Source of the DNA: Penium margaritaceum
Lineage: Eukaryota; Streptophyta; Zygnematophyceae; Desmidiales; Peniaceae
Length of the DNA stretch: 64,000 bases
Assembly: GCA_023375785.1 (NCBI GenBank)
Contig: SZWC01000095.1
Coordinates: forward strand, 1-64,000
Direction of reading: 5' to 3'
In this document: in pieces, positions 33,587 to 45,955 of the stretch
Numbering within the stretch: position 1 is the first letter of the stretch
Layout of the letters: each line of letters opens with the position of its first letter
The notes under the pieces: generated by a model
Database searches by the model: none
The model's input: only the letters and a program-made list of their open reading frames with translations
Told to the model about the DNA's origin: nothing
Program-made: the position numbers and the translations under genes

Positions 33587-36500
33587 ATCTCCCACTTTGT
33601 CGTATTCAGAGTGGGCCGAGTCCACATTCCTTCATGCAGAACTGCTGTTTCACACGGGTCACTTGCTTGGTACAGAAATCAGGGACCTGCTTGCTGGTTG
33701 GAATAAATTCCAGCTTGATAGTACCCTCCTGCACCATGTGCCTAATGAAGTGATTTATGATGTCAATGTGCTTGGAGCGTGCATGGTGCTCAGGATTCTT
33801 GGCGAGAATGATAGCGCTCTGGTTGTCGACGCACACGGAAAGTGGAACTGTTGCATTCTTACTCATGTCTGCCATGAGACGCTGAAGCCAAACTGCTTCC
33901 TTGGTTTCAAAGCTGAGAGAGACATACTGAGCTTCAGTACTTGAGGTGGCCACGACCACCTGTCGCTTGCTGCACCAGCTGATGACTCAACCATTCATGA
34001 GGAATACATGTCCAGAGAAGGAATTGCAGTCCTCAAGATTTAAAGTCCAATCTGCGTCTATATAGCATATGATGTTGTCGTTGCCGTTGTAGATGATGCC
34101 GATGTTGATGGTTTGAGTAAGGTAGCGGAAGATCCGGTTCACTACCTTCGAGTGCTCAGGTTCGGGATTTGCCATGTGCTGACTAACAGCGCTAACAGCC
34201 TGTTCGAGGTCCGGCCTGGTTGCCATCATTGGGTACATGAGACTGCCAACGGTGCTCTGGTACTTCATCCGCTCAGCTGTATCTGCTTCTCCATTGAATC
34301 TCACTAGGTACTGCCGCGTCTCCTGCGGTGTGCCGATGGGCTTGGCCCCTTCCATGCCAAACCGTTGCAAGACATCCTTGATGTAGCGACTCTGGTGCAG
34401 CGAGAGAGAGCGCGATTTGCAGTCACGCGTGATCTGGATAATGAGGAAATATGATGCCTCCCCGAGATCAGACTTCTGGAACCATTCCTGCGTGGCCTCC
34501 TTGAACTCTTGCAGTGCATACGTACCGTTGGAAAGGACGAGCATGTCATCCACATAGACAATGATTATGAGCACCTCATAACCATGCTGCTTGCAATAGA
34601 CGATGTAGTCACACACACTGGGCTCAAACCCCATCCACTGCAGCGTCGCATCTCTTTTCTAGTTCCAAGCACGCGACGTTTGCTTGAGGCCGTATAGCGA
34701 CTTCTGTAGCTTGCAAAGCAAGTGCTCCTGGCCATCCATGACGAACCCCTCTGGCTGCTCCATGTAAATCTCCTCCTCTAAGTCACCGTTCAGGAGCGTC
34801 GTATTGATCTCCATGTAGTGGACCTTAAAGTCCACGCTGCTACATAAGAAAGGAGCGTACGCACAGAGGCAAACTTGGCAACAGGGGTGAAGGTTTCCGT
34901 ATAATCGATGCCCTCCTGCTGCGAGTAGCCCTTGGCGACGGGCCTCGCCTTGTAATTTTCGAGGTTGCCATCTGCACCCCTCTTCTTCTTGAACACCCAC
35001 ATGCACTTGATTACCTTGCGTCCAGGTGGACACTCAGTCAGCTCTCACGTACTATTGTCGAGCTGTGCCTATGTGTCCTAGTGCATTGCTTGCACCCAAT
35101 CTGCTACATCTGGTGCAGTCATGGCCTCCTTGTACGATATCGGCTCATTAGTCGTTACAACTGCGACGCTCATCTAGTCTAGTTTATGGAGCATCTAGAA
35201 ATGCCCACGCTCACCAGGCTTTTAGCGTACCTTGAGAGGGTACCTTTGACCTGGTACTGGTGCATTAGTAGGCGGGTGGCGTGGTGCTACTGGCACAACT
35301 GCACCTGTTGATGGTGGTACATCATCTTCCTCTTCTTCCGTAGATGAGGCCGCTGTATCTGCTATATCAGACATGGGAGAATAGAGTGGTTCTCCCACTG
35401 TCACAGTAGAGGAAGGTTCAGGAGAGACAAGGTCACGGAGAATGTCTGCTCCCATTGCTTCATCTGGTGCTGGTTCTGCTGCCTCTTCGCAGATGATGTT
35501 GGTATGGATGACGTTACTTTTGTTGAAAATGACAGCCTCAGAGATGATGATGTGGCTAGTATTTCTCTCGTAGAGGCAATACGCCTTGCTTGCCACGTCA
35601 TACGATCATCAACATCTGTGCTCTCTTTGCGTCCCATTTCTGTCGTTTCTCCTTCGGTACGTGCATGTACGTCATGTCACTAAATGCGTGAAGATGATCC
35701 ACGCCCGTCTTCTTGCCGAACCATGCCTCGTACGGTGTCATGTACTCCAAGGCCTTGGTTGGACTGCGGTTCTTGATGTACATCGCAGTGCTAACTGCTT
35801 CGGCCCAAAAGTCGTAGGTCAGTCGAGTCCCGTGGAGCATGGAGCGTGACCACTCAATGATAGTGCGGTTGGTGCAGTCTGCTATGCCGTTCTACGGTGA
35901 GTGTGGCGCGGTGCGCTATGCCTTGATACCTGCTACTGTGAGGTAGTCCTGAAACTCCTTGGTCAGATACTCTCCACCATGGTTGCTCTGCAACGCCTTG
36001 ATTTTCTTGCCAACTTGGTTCTCCACCATGACCTTGAACTCCTTGAACCTGTCAAAGCAGTGGTCGTTAAAGGAAAGGAAGTACACACCATTATAAGGAC
36101 TGAAATGATCAATGAAGTAAAAAAATACCTAGAGCCTCTAAAGCTTGGGGTCTGCATCTGGCCACACAAGTTTGTGTGGACCAGCTCTAGCACCTCCTTT
36201 GAGCACTCCTCTACATTAGAGAATGCCTCGCGATGCCGCTTCCCCTCCAAACAGCCGATGCACATCTCCTCAAAGATAGAGATGGTGAGAAAGTCACGCA
36301 CCTTTTGCTTTATTTGAAGTTGTTACAATGCACGCATGCCAATGTGGCCGTAGCCCGCATGCCAGATTTCGTCATCTGTGGCCTGCATTACTGCTGCAAG
36401 ACTGTTCGCATGAGATCTTGGTCGTCCCTCACATTGAGAACTTGTCGCCTTCCTCCACGGACATGGCCAACTTCTCTCTTGTTTCTTTGTCGAGGATATA

Positions 36501-37796
36501 GCCATAGACGTCAAAGACGATATGCAATCCTTAGTTGGTAAGAAAGAACACTGAGAAAAGGTTCAATGCAGCATCAGGTACATACAACACGCCATGGAAC
36601 ACTCCCATTTAAATGCCACGCGTGGTCTCTAACCACATCTCCACAATCCCAATCCCCTCAGCATACACCACCCGATCATCACTCAAAGCAACCACATGGG
36701 GGGGAATAGAGAGCAGCAGCGTAAACCACTCCTTGTGGTGCGCCAGGCTCTTGGTACACCTAAAGTCCTTGTACCATGCCAGATCTGCCTTCTCCTTCTG
36801 TAAAATGTCAGACTTTTCCATAAAGAAACGGTCGTGCACCTCCATGGCCTCGTTCATGTTGCCAAAATGGCACACGCTGGTCTGGTTCTCTTTTTGCTCT
36901 TGCTGCTGCTGACGTTGCTGTGATTGCTGCTGATGTTGCTATGGACATTGTTGCTTTTGCTGTTGCTGTTGTTCCTCCTCCTGGTCCCTCTTGAATTGGA
37001 AGCACCCTTTCTCGTAGTGCTCGTCTTTCAGGCAATAGTGGCACTTGTCCTTCTTCTTCCCTCTTTGCTACCTGGATTGTTGCTGTTGCTAGTTGCGTGA
37101 GCCCGTAGCCATGAAAGCTGCTTCATTGCTGTTACTACCGCCATTGCGCTTTGCTACATTGCGACACAGTTCTACCTTCACCAAGAGCTTGCAGATGCAG
37201 TCGAGGTCGAGAGTCGGCTGGCACTCCAACGTCTCTCGCACCGTGTCATAGCTCGTTGGGTGTTCCCTTAGCAAGAGGAGAACGCAGCGCGTGTCTTCCA
37301 CAGGGTTGGGGACCACTTTCAGCTGCTTCGCCAGCTCCTTTGTCCTGTCCAAGTACGCCTCCATCCCTTCGCCACCCTATATTTTCAACGCCATCATCTT
37401 CTCCTCCAAGAGCATGAGGAATACAGGATCCTTGCTCTCATACTTCTTGCACAACGTGTCCCATCCCTCTTTTGTAGTAGCCTTGTCACTCACGTACTGA
37501 AGATGCGAGTTGGAGATGGTGTTGACAAATAGCCTGTAAGCCTGCCTGTCTTTTTTCTTCCACTCCTCATATGCCGCCCCTGTAGGTACCGATGAGTTTG
37601 CATCTGCTGCACCTTTTTGCGGCGTCTTCCCGCCACCATCTTTGCTACGGTGATGCCTTTTGCCAGTGGAGGCAAAGCTCGCTTGTCGCCGCTCTCCACC
37701 TCCCACAAGCCCCTCTCCTCCAAAAGGAGGCAACTACGGATCTTCCAAAATGTGAAGTTGGCGCATCCTTCCAGCCTCTCCAAGGGCTGGGCTGCT
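33587..37796 (-). mobile_element. Copia-A element lacking its 5' LTR
   Basis: A minus-strand fossil. Left to right it has the polypurine tract, RNase H (33606-34210), reverse transcriptase (34210-35040), a variable linker, integrase (35580-36060), gag-pre-integrase near 36250-36400, protease near 36760, the Gln-rich tail and knuckle near 37020, and gag to its first codons at about 37790. There it meets a plus-strand Copia-A gag head to head. Its 3' LTR is the shared one at 32850-33586. It is old, with more than ten breaks. Confidence 0.85.
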
Positions 37797-40700
37797 CTAC
37801 TTGGATGCGTACTTGGACAGGGCAAAGGAGCTGGCAAAGCAGCTGAGGCGGCCGGCAACCCTATGGAAGACACGCACTTCGTCCTCCTCTTGCTGAGGGG
37901 ACTCCCAACGAGCTTGGACACAGTGCGAGAGACATTGGAGTGCCAGTCAACTCTCGACCTGGACTTCATCTAAACACACCTGGTGCAGATAGAATTGTTT
38001 CGCAATGCAGCAATGCGCAATGGCGGTAGTAGCAGCAGTGAAGCAGCTTTCATGGCCATGGGCTCACGCAACCATCAACAGCAACAGTCCGGGCAGGAGA
38101 GGGGCAAGAAGAAAGGCAAGTGCCACTATTGCCAGAAAGAGGGGCACTACAAGAAAGAGTGTTTCAAGTTCAAGAGGGACCAGAAAGAGCAGCAATAATA
38201 GTAGCAAAAGCAGCAATCTCCAGAGCAACATCAGCAGCACTCCTAGCAACGTCAGCAGCAGCGGGAGCAGAAGTAGATTCAGACTGGCGTGCGCCATTTT
38301 GCCAACATGACCGTGGCCAAGGAGTTATTCGACCGCCTCTTCATGGCGAAGTCTCACATGTCACAGAAGGAAAAGGCGGATGTGGCATGGTACAAGGACT
38401 CAAGGTGTACCAAGAGTCTGACGCACCACAAGGAATGGTTTACACGACTGTTCTCCATCCCCCCTCCCGTCCGATTGCTTTGGGTGGTTTATGCTATTGG
38501 GATTGGAATTGCGGAGATGTGGTTGGAGACCCCGCATGGCATTGAAGTAGGAGTGTTCCATGGCGTGATGTATGTACCTGATGCTGCATTCAACCTTCTC
38601 TTAGTGTCCTCTCTCACCAAAATAGGACAGCGAGTCGTCTTTGATGACGACTATGGCTACATCGTTGACAAGGAAACCAGAGAGGAGGCCTGGTCGGTGA
38701 AAGAAGGTGACACGTACCGCCTGCTGGGGGCAACCAAGATCCTGCGCAAGCAGAGTCTTGCAACAGTGGTGCAGGTCACAGATGGCAAAATCTGGCATGC
38801 GCGCTACGGCCACATCGGCATGCGCCTTGTAGCACCTTCAAACGAAGCAGATGGTGTGTGACTAGCCCACCATCTCTAACTTTGAGTAGCAGTTATGCCT
38901 CGGCTCTTTGGAGAGGAAGCAGTATCGCGAGGCGTTCTTGGGAGCAAGGGAGCGCGCGAAGGAGGTCCGGGAGCTGGTCCACACAGACTTGTGTTGCCTG
39001 ATGCAGACGCAGAGCTTTGGAGGCTCTAGGTATTTTCTCACCTTCATCGATGATTATAGCTGTTACACTGCTGTGTACACCCTTTCCTCCAAGGACTAGT
39101 GCTTTGACAGGTTCAAGAACTTGAAGGTCATGGTGGAGAACCAGACTGGCAAGAAAATCAAGGCGCTGCGCAGCGATCGCGGGTGAGTACGTGAGCAAGG
39201 AGTTATAAGACTACCTCGCAATAGCATGCATCAAGGCATAGCGTTCCGCGCCATACTTGCCACAGCAGAACAATGTAGCAGAATGTGCCAAGCGCACCAT
39301 CGTTGAGTCGGCGCGCTCCATGCTTGCACGCGGTTCGGCTGACCTACGATTTTTGGGCCGAATTAGTGAGCACTATAGTGTACATCAAGAACCACAGTCC
39401 AACTAAGGCCCTGGATTAGATGATGACGTATGAGATGTCGTTCGGCAAGAAACCGAGCGTGGGTCATCTTCGCGCATTTGGTAGCTTGGCGCACATGCAC
39501 GTGTCCAAGGAGAAGTGGTAGAAATGGGACGCAAAAAGCGTACAGATGCTGATGATCGGCTATGATGTCACAAGGAAGGCGTATCGCCTCTACGGGAGGG
39601 ATACTGGCCATGTTATCATCTCCAGAGATGTCGTTTTCAATGAAAGAAACGTCATCAGCACCAACATCATCTAGGAAGAGGCAGGAGAACCAACAGCCGA
39701 TGAAGTAGTGGGAGCAGACATTCTCCCTGACCCTGTCTCTCCTGAATCTTCCTCTACTCTGAGAATGGGAGAAACACTCTATTCTCCCATGTCTCATGTA
39801 GCAGATACAACGGCCTCATCGGCAGAAGCAAAGAAGATGCACCATCATCAGCAGGGGCAGTTGTGCCAGCAGCAACGCGTTTGCCGCCTGCTAACGCTCC
39901 AGCACCTGATCGAAGGTACCCTCTGAGAGTGCGCCACAAGCCTAGTGAGCGCGAGCATTTCTGAATGCTCCAAAAACCAGACTGGATGAATGTCACAGTT
40001 GCAGCAGATTCTGATGAATGGACGTCGTAGAAGGAGGCCATGGCTCTACTAGATGCTGCAGATTCGGCACAAGTTGTGTAGCAGGAGATTCAATCACAGC
40101 TCAGCAATGGTACATAAGAGCTGACTGAGTATCCACGTGCACGCAAGGTAATCAAGTGCAATGAGGTATTCAAAAAGAAGAGGGGCGCATATGGCAACCT
40201 CAAAAAGTTCAAGGCGAGGTTGGTCGCAAAGGGCTACTCGTAGCAGGAAGGCATCGACTATACGGAAACCTTTGCTCCTGTTGCAAAGTTTGCCTATGTG
40301 TGAACGCTCCTTTCTTATGCAACAATTGCGGACTTCGAGATTCACCACATGGATGTCAAGATGACATTCTTGAACAGTGACTTGGAGGAGGAAATCTACA
40401 TGGAGCAGCCACAGGGACTCGTCGTGTGCTTGGAACAAGAAATTAGATGCGGCGCTGAAGTGCATCAGATTTGAGCGTACTGAATGTGACTACACCATGT
40501 ATCGCAGGTAGCATGGTCATGAGGTGCTCATCATCATCGTCTATGTGGATGATATGCTCCTCCTTTCCAACAGCATGTCTGCACTGTAGGAGTTCAAAGA
40601 GGCCATGCACGAGCGCTTCCAGATATCCGATCTCAATGAGGCATCATACTTCCTCGGTATCTAGATCATGTGTGACCGCAAATCACGCTCTCTTTCGCTG

Positions 40701-42249
40701 TTGCAGAGCCGCTACATCAAGGATGTTTTGCAGCGGTTCGGCATGGCAAGGGCCAAAGCCATCGGTATGCCGCTGGAGACGCGCCAGTACCTCGTGAGCT
40801 TCAGTGGAGAAGCAGATGCAACTGAGCGGAAAAAAAAGCAGAGTGTTGTTAAGAATCATATATACCTCATGGTGGCAACCAGGCCAGACCTCGCACAGGC
40901 TGTTAGCGCTGTGAGCTAGCACATGGCTAATCCCATACTTGAGCACTGGAAGGCACTGAAGCGGATCTTTCGCTACCTTGCTAGAACCATCAACATCGGC
41001 ATCACCTACAACGGCAACGACAACAACATCATCGACGACACAAACGCAGATTGGGCTTCAAATCCGGAGGACCGCAAGTCCATCTCTTGACATGTGTAAC
41101 TCATGAATGGTGGTGCCATTAGCTGGTGTAGAAAGCGATAGGTAGTCGTGGCCACCTCAAGCATGGAAGCCAAGTACGTCTCTCTCGGCTTTGGAGCCTA
41201 GGAAGTAGTTTGCCTTCAGTGTCTCATGGCAGAGATGAGTGGGAGTGAAGAGTTCTAGTTCCTGTGCGCGTCAATAACCAGAGCACAATTGCATTTGCCA
41301 AGAATTCTGGGCACCATGGACGCACCAAGCACATTAACATCGCATATCACTTCATCAGGCACATGGTGCAGGAGCGTGCTATCAAGCAGGAGTTTACTCC
41401 AACTAGCAAGCAGATCACTGATTTTTGTACCAAGTCAGTGACACGTGCAAAGTAACAATTCTGCATGAAGGCATGTAGACCGAGCCCACTCTGACTACAT
41501 CAAAGTGGGAGATTGTTGAGAAAGGAGCCATCCGGCTGTGTTTCAGGTCCACAAGAGCAAGTTCCAAGAAACTACCAGATGCCTACTCCGATTGTCAATC
41601 GGACTTCCCAATTGGTAAGATCAGGTGGCAAAATGTTTACGGTCCAAGTTTGAGGCCGATCTAACAGTCGGATTGGGAGATATGAATTTTCAAAGTTTCT
41701 GGGGTTATCGACCGTCGATATCTGGGTGACAATGGTCGATGGTTCCATGCCTTTCCCTGAGAAAAGAAAAAGACAAGAGGTCGAAAGTCAAGACCTGATG
41801 GGAGAAATATCCAAAAAGGTCCTACATTCTTGGGTTGCCTTGTCAAAGTGTGCTGACTAGGAAAAAGGTACCTCTCCTTACTTTTTAGGTGAGGTGAGAT
41901 CCTTGTGTGCTAGCCATGGACACATGGCGGCTCTCCACGGGATTTTGGGTCATGTGACCACTAGGAGTGTACCATGAGAGGATTTCCTAGCTCTCTAGGT
42001 CGTGTGTGAGTGGTCAGCCTAATTGCTAGGCTGATTTCTTCTCTTCTGTGAGATTATGGACTCTCGTGTGTGAGCCTTAGCCTCCATGGCTAAGAGGTGT
42101 GGCTTGTGAAAGGGCTGATTTGCCCAAGCTCTAGCTCTATATGTACTATATCATTTTGGGTGATTCAACAACCATTCTTTAGTGGAAGTGATACCCCTCT
42201 TGTACCACATGCTCGATGGAAGTGATACCCCTCTCCTCCAGTTCCAACA
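37797..42249 (+). mobile_element. Copia-A element, 3' portion with LTR
   Basis: A plus-strand fossil that starts inside gag (YLDRAKELAKQL). It then has the knuckle CHYCQKEGHYKKECF near 38118-38165, a Gln-rich tail, protease near 38395, gag-pre-integrase near 38780, integrase 38930-39560, reverse transcriptase 40140-40830, RNase H 40860-41490, the polypurine tract (41502-41513) and a 736-bp 3' LTR (41514-42249). It is among the most decayed copies, with about twenty breaks. Confidence 0.85.
41514..42249 (+). repeat. Copia-A 3' LTR
   Basis: It starts TGTTGAGAAAGGAGCC and ends GTTCCAACA. Near its end a short stretch, GGAAGTGATACCCCTCT, is present twice (about 42184 and 42220). Confidence 0.88.
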
Positions 42250-42576
42250 CAGATTCCGATGAGCCGAGGTCGTACAAGGAGGCCTTAGCTACACCAGATG
42301 TATCAGATTGGGCGCAAGCTTTGCAGCAGGAGATATAGTCAGAGCTCAATAATGGTACGTTGGAGCTGACTGAGTGTCTACGTGGACGCAATGTGATCAA
42401 CTGCAACTGGGTATTCAAGAAGAAGAGGGGCGCAGCTGGCAATGTCAAAAAGTACTAGGCGACGCTGGTCCCTAAGCGCTACTCGCAGTAGGAAGGTATC
42501 AACTAGACGGAAAACGTTTCCTCTATTGCAAAACTTGCCTCTTTGCGTACGTTTCTCTCTTATGCAGTAGCCGAGG
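42250..42576 (+). mobile_element. Copia-A fragment, start of reverse transcriptase
   Basis: Translated words such as SDEPRSYKEA and [13 protein letters not shown] match the linker and first part of the Copia-A reverse transcriptase. It is bounded by an LTR on the left and an opposite-strand fragment on the right. Heavily decayed. Confidence 0.75.
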
Positions 42577-42926
42577 AAAGCAGTAGTTCTACATGAAGCT
42601 GATTTCTTGGTTCTCATGGATCACTGGCTTGGTGCAAAAATGAGCGACTTGCTTGCTAGTTGGAGGAAACTCCACCTTGATAGAACCCTCTTGCACCATG
42701 TTTCTGATAAAGTGATCTGCAATGCCAATATGTTTGGTGCATGCATTGTAGTCAAGGTTCTTGTCCATTGCGATTTTGCTCTGGTTGTCGACGCGCATAG
42801 GAACTAAAATGCACTCCCACTCATTTGTGCTATGAGGCGCTGAAGCCAAACAGCTCCCTTGGCTCAAAAGCTCAGAGAGACGTACTCAACTTCCGTTCTT
42901 GAGGTGGCAATAACCACCTGTCGCTT
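42577..42926 (-). mobile_element. Copia-A fragment, RNase H end
   Basis: The minus-strand words MRVDNQSKIAMDKN, CTKHIGIADHFIRNMVQEGSIKVEF and TSKQVAHFCTKPV match the end of Copia-A RNase H. It lies between two plus-strand Copia-A pieces. Decayed. Confidence 0.75.
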
Positions 42927-45901
42927 GGCAACTTCCTTTCCTCCAAGGACCAGTGCTTTGACAGGTTCAAGGAGTTCAAGGCCATGGTGGAGAACCAGAC
43001 TGGCAAGAAGATCAAGGCATTGCGCAAGGAATTCCAGGACTACCTCGCAGCAACTGGCATCAAGGCGCAACGTACCACACCGTACTTGTTGCAACAGAAC
43101 GGTATAGCAGAATGCGCTAACCATACCATTGTGGAGTCGGCGCGCTCCATGCTACACGTGGCTCGGCTGACCTACGACTTTTGGGCTGAAGCTGTGAGCA
43201 CTTGGGTCTACATCAAGAACCGCAGTCCAACTAAGGCGCTGGAGCAGATGACGACGTATGAGGCGTAGTTCAGTAAAAAACCGAGCGTGGGTCATCTCTG
43301 AGCATTTCGGAGCCTGGCGCACATGCACGTGCCCAAGGAGAAGCGGCAAAAATGGGACGCAAAGAGTGCGCAGATGCTGATGATTGGCTACAACGTGGCA
43401 AGCAAGGCCTATCGCCTCTCTGAAAGGGATACAGGCCACGTTATCATCTCGAGAGATGTCGTCTTCAACGAGAGCAACGTCATCGGCACCAACATTGTGT
43501 GTGAAGAGACAACAGAACTAGCAGCTGACGAGACAGTGGGAGTAGAAATTCTTCCTGACCCAGTTTCTCTCGATCCTTCCTCTACTATGACAGTGGGAGA
43601 ATCACTCTACTCTCCCATGTCTGATGCAATAGATACAACAGCTTCATCGGCAGAAGCAGAGGAGGGAGATGTAGTACCACCAGCAGAAGCAGTTGTGCCA
43701 GCAGCACTACGTCAGCCGCCTACTAACGCTCCAGCACCAGGTCGGAGGTACCCTCTCAGGGTGCGTTACAAGCCTGGTGAGCGCGGCCATTTCTGGATGC
43801 TGCAGAAACCAGGACAGATGAACGTTGCAGTTGCAGCAGATTCAGATGAGCCAACGTCATACAACGAGGCCATGGCTGCACCGGATGCAGTACATTGGGC
43901 GCAAGCTGTGCAGCAGGAGATAGAGACGCAGCTGGACATCGGTACGTGGGAGCTCACTGAGCGTCCACCTGGACGTAAGGTGATCAAGTGCAAGTGGGTG
44001 TTCAAGAAGAAGCGGGGAGCAAATGGTAACCTTGAAAAGTACAAGGCGAGGCTGGTCGCCAAGGGCTACTCGCAGCAGGAGGGCATCGACTACACAGAAA
44101 CGTTTGCCTCTGTGCGCACGCTCCTCTCTTATCCAGCAGCTGAGGACTTCGAGGTTCACCACATGGATGTCAAGACGGCATTCTTGAATGGTGACTTGGA
44201 GGAGGAGATCTACATGGAGCAGCCGGAGGGGTTCGTCATGGAAGGCCAGGAGCACAGGTTTGCAAGCTGCAGAAGTCGCTGTATGGCCTCAAGCAAGCGT
44301 CGCGTGCTTGGAGCCAGAAGTTGGATGCGGCGTTGTAGTGCATGGGATTTGAGCACAGCGAGTGTGACTACACCGTGTATCGCTGGCAGCATGAGCATGA
44401 GATCCTCATCATCATTGTCTATGTGGATGACATGCTCCTCTTTTCCAACAGCATGAATACACTGCAGGAGTTCAAGGAAGCCATGCAGGAGTGCTTCCAG
44501 ATGTCTGATCTTGGGGAGGCATCATACTTCCTCGATATCCAGATCACGCGTGATCACAAGTCACGCTTTCTCTCGCTGCAGCAGAGCCGCTACATTAAGG
44601 ATGTTTTGCATTGGTTTGGCATGGCAGAGGCAAAACCCATCCGCACGCTGCTGGAGACGCGTCAGTACCTCGTGAGCTTTAATGGAGAAGCGAATGAGCT
44701 AAGCGGCAGAAGTACCTAAGCGCCGTCGGCAGCCTCATGTACCTGATGGTGGCAACTAGGCCGGACCTCGCACAGGCTGTTAGCGCTGTGATCCAGCACA
44801 TGGCAAACCCAGGACTTGAGCACGAGAAGGTAGTGAAGCGGATCTTCAGCTACCTTGCTGGAACCATCAACATCGGCATCACCTACAACGGCAACGTCAA
44901 CAGCATTATAGGCTACACAGACGCAGATTTGGCTTCAAATCCTGAAGACCGTACGTCCATCTCTGGACATGTGTTCCTCATGAATGGTATCGCATATCAT
45001 TTCATCAGGCACATGGTGTAGGAGGGTGCTATCAAGCTGGAGTTTACTCCAACCAGCAAGCAGGTCTCTCAAATCTGCACCAAGCCAGTGACCCATGAGA
45101 AGCAGCAATTCTGCATGAACGCATGTGGACTCAGCCCACTGTGACTGCGGCAAAGTAGGAGATTGTAAGGAAAGGAGCCATCCGGCTCAGTTTCAGGTCC
45201 ACAGGAGCAAGTTCGCGGAAAGTACCAGATGTCTGCTCCGATTGTCAATCGGACTTCACCATTGGAAAGATCAGGTGGCAAAATGTCTAAGGTCCAAGTT
45301 TGAGGCCGATCCAACGGTCGGATGGGGACATATTAATTTTCAAAGTTTCGCGGGTCATGGACCGTCGATGTCTGGGTGGACATGGGTGATGGCTTCATGC
45401 GTTAGCCTGAGAAAAGAAAAAGGCAAGAGGTCCAGGGTCAAGACCTGATGGGAGAAATATCCAAAAAGGTCCTTGGTCTTAGGATTGCCTTGACAAAGTG
45501 TACTGACGAGGATAAAGGTACCTCTCCTTACGTTTTATGTGAGGTGAGATCCTTGTGTGCTAGCCATGGACACATGTCGATTCTCCATGGGTTTGTGGGT
45601 TTTGTGACCACTAGGAGTGTGCCATGAGAGCATTTTCTAGCTCTCTAGGTCGTGTGTGAGTGGTCACCCTGATTACTAGGCTGATTTCCTTCCTTGTGTA
45701 AGATTATGGACTCTAGTGTGTGAACCTTAGCCTCCATGGCTAAGTGGTGTGGCTTGTGAGAGGGCTGACTTGCCCAAGCTCTAGCTCTATATGTACTCCA
45801 TCATTTTGAGTGATTGAACAACCATTCTTCAGCACAAGTGATGCCCTTCCAGTCCCATATGCTTGCTGCTCCAATGCTCCCTCTTTCCTCTAGATCCAAC
45901 A
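42927..45901 (+). mobile_element. Copia-A element, integrase to 3' LTR
   Basis: A plus-strand fossil starting in the integrase core (LSSKDQCFDRFKEFKAMVENQTGKK). It continues through the integrase C-terminus and linker (43320-43830), reverse transcriptase (43850-44710; [24 protein letters not shown] and YVDDMLLFSN) and RNase H (44730-45140), then the polypurine tract and a 738-bp LTR (45164-45901). The linker and reverse transcriptase are better kept than in neighbours, with about six to eight breaks in all. Confidence 0.87.
45164..45901 (+). repeat. Copia-A 3' LTR
   Basis: It begins TGTAAGGAAAGGAGCC after the polypurine-tract region and ends GATCCAACA; 738 bp. A second, 54-bp scrap of the same LTR (TTTTCTAGCTCTCTAGGTCG and on) follows at 45902-45955. 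Confidence 0.88.
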
Positions 45902-45955
45902 GTATTTTCTAGCTCTCTAGGTCGTGTGTGAGTGGCCAGCCTGATTGCTAGGCTG
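45902..45955 (+). repeat. 54-bp scrap of a Copia-A LTR
   Basis: It matches the LTR interior around 45632-45685 and is joined directly to a minus-strand integrase at 45956. Confidence 0.75.
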
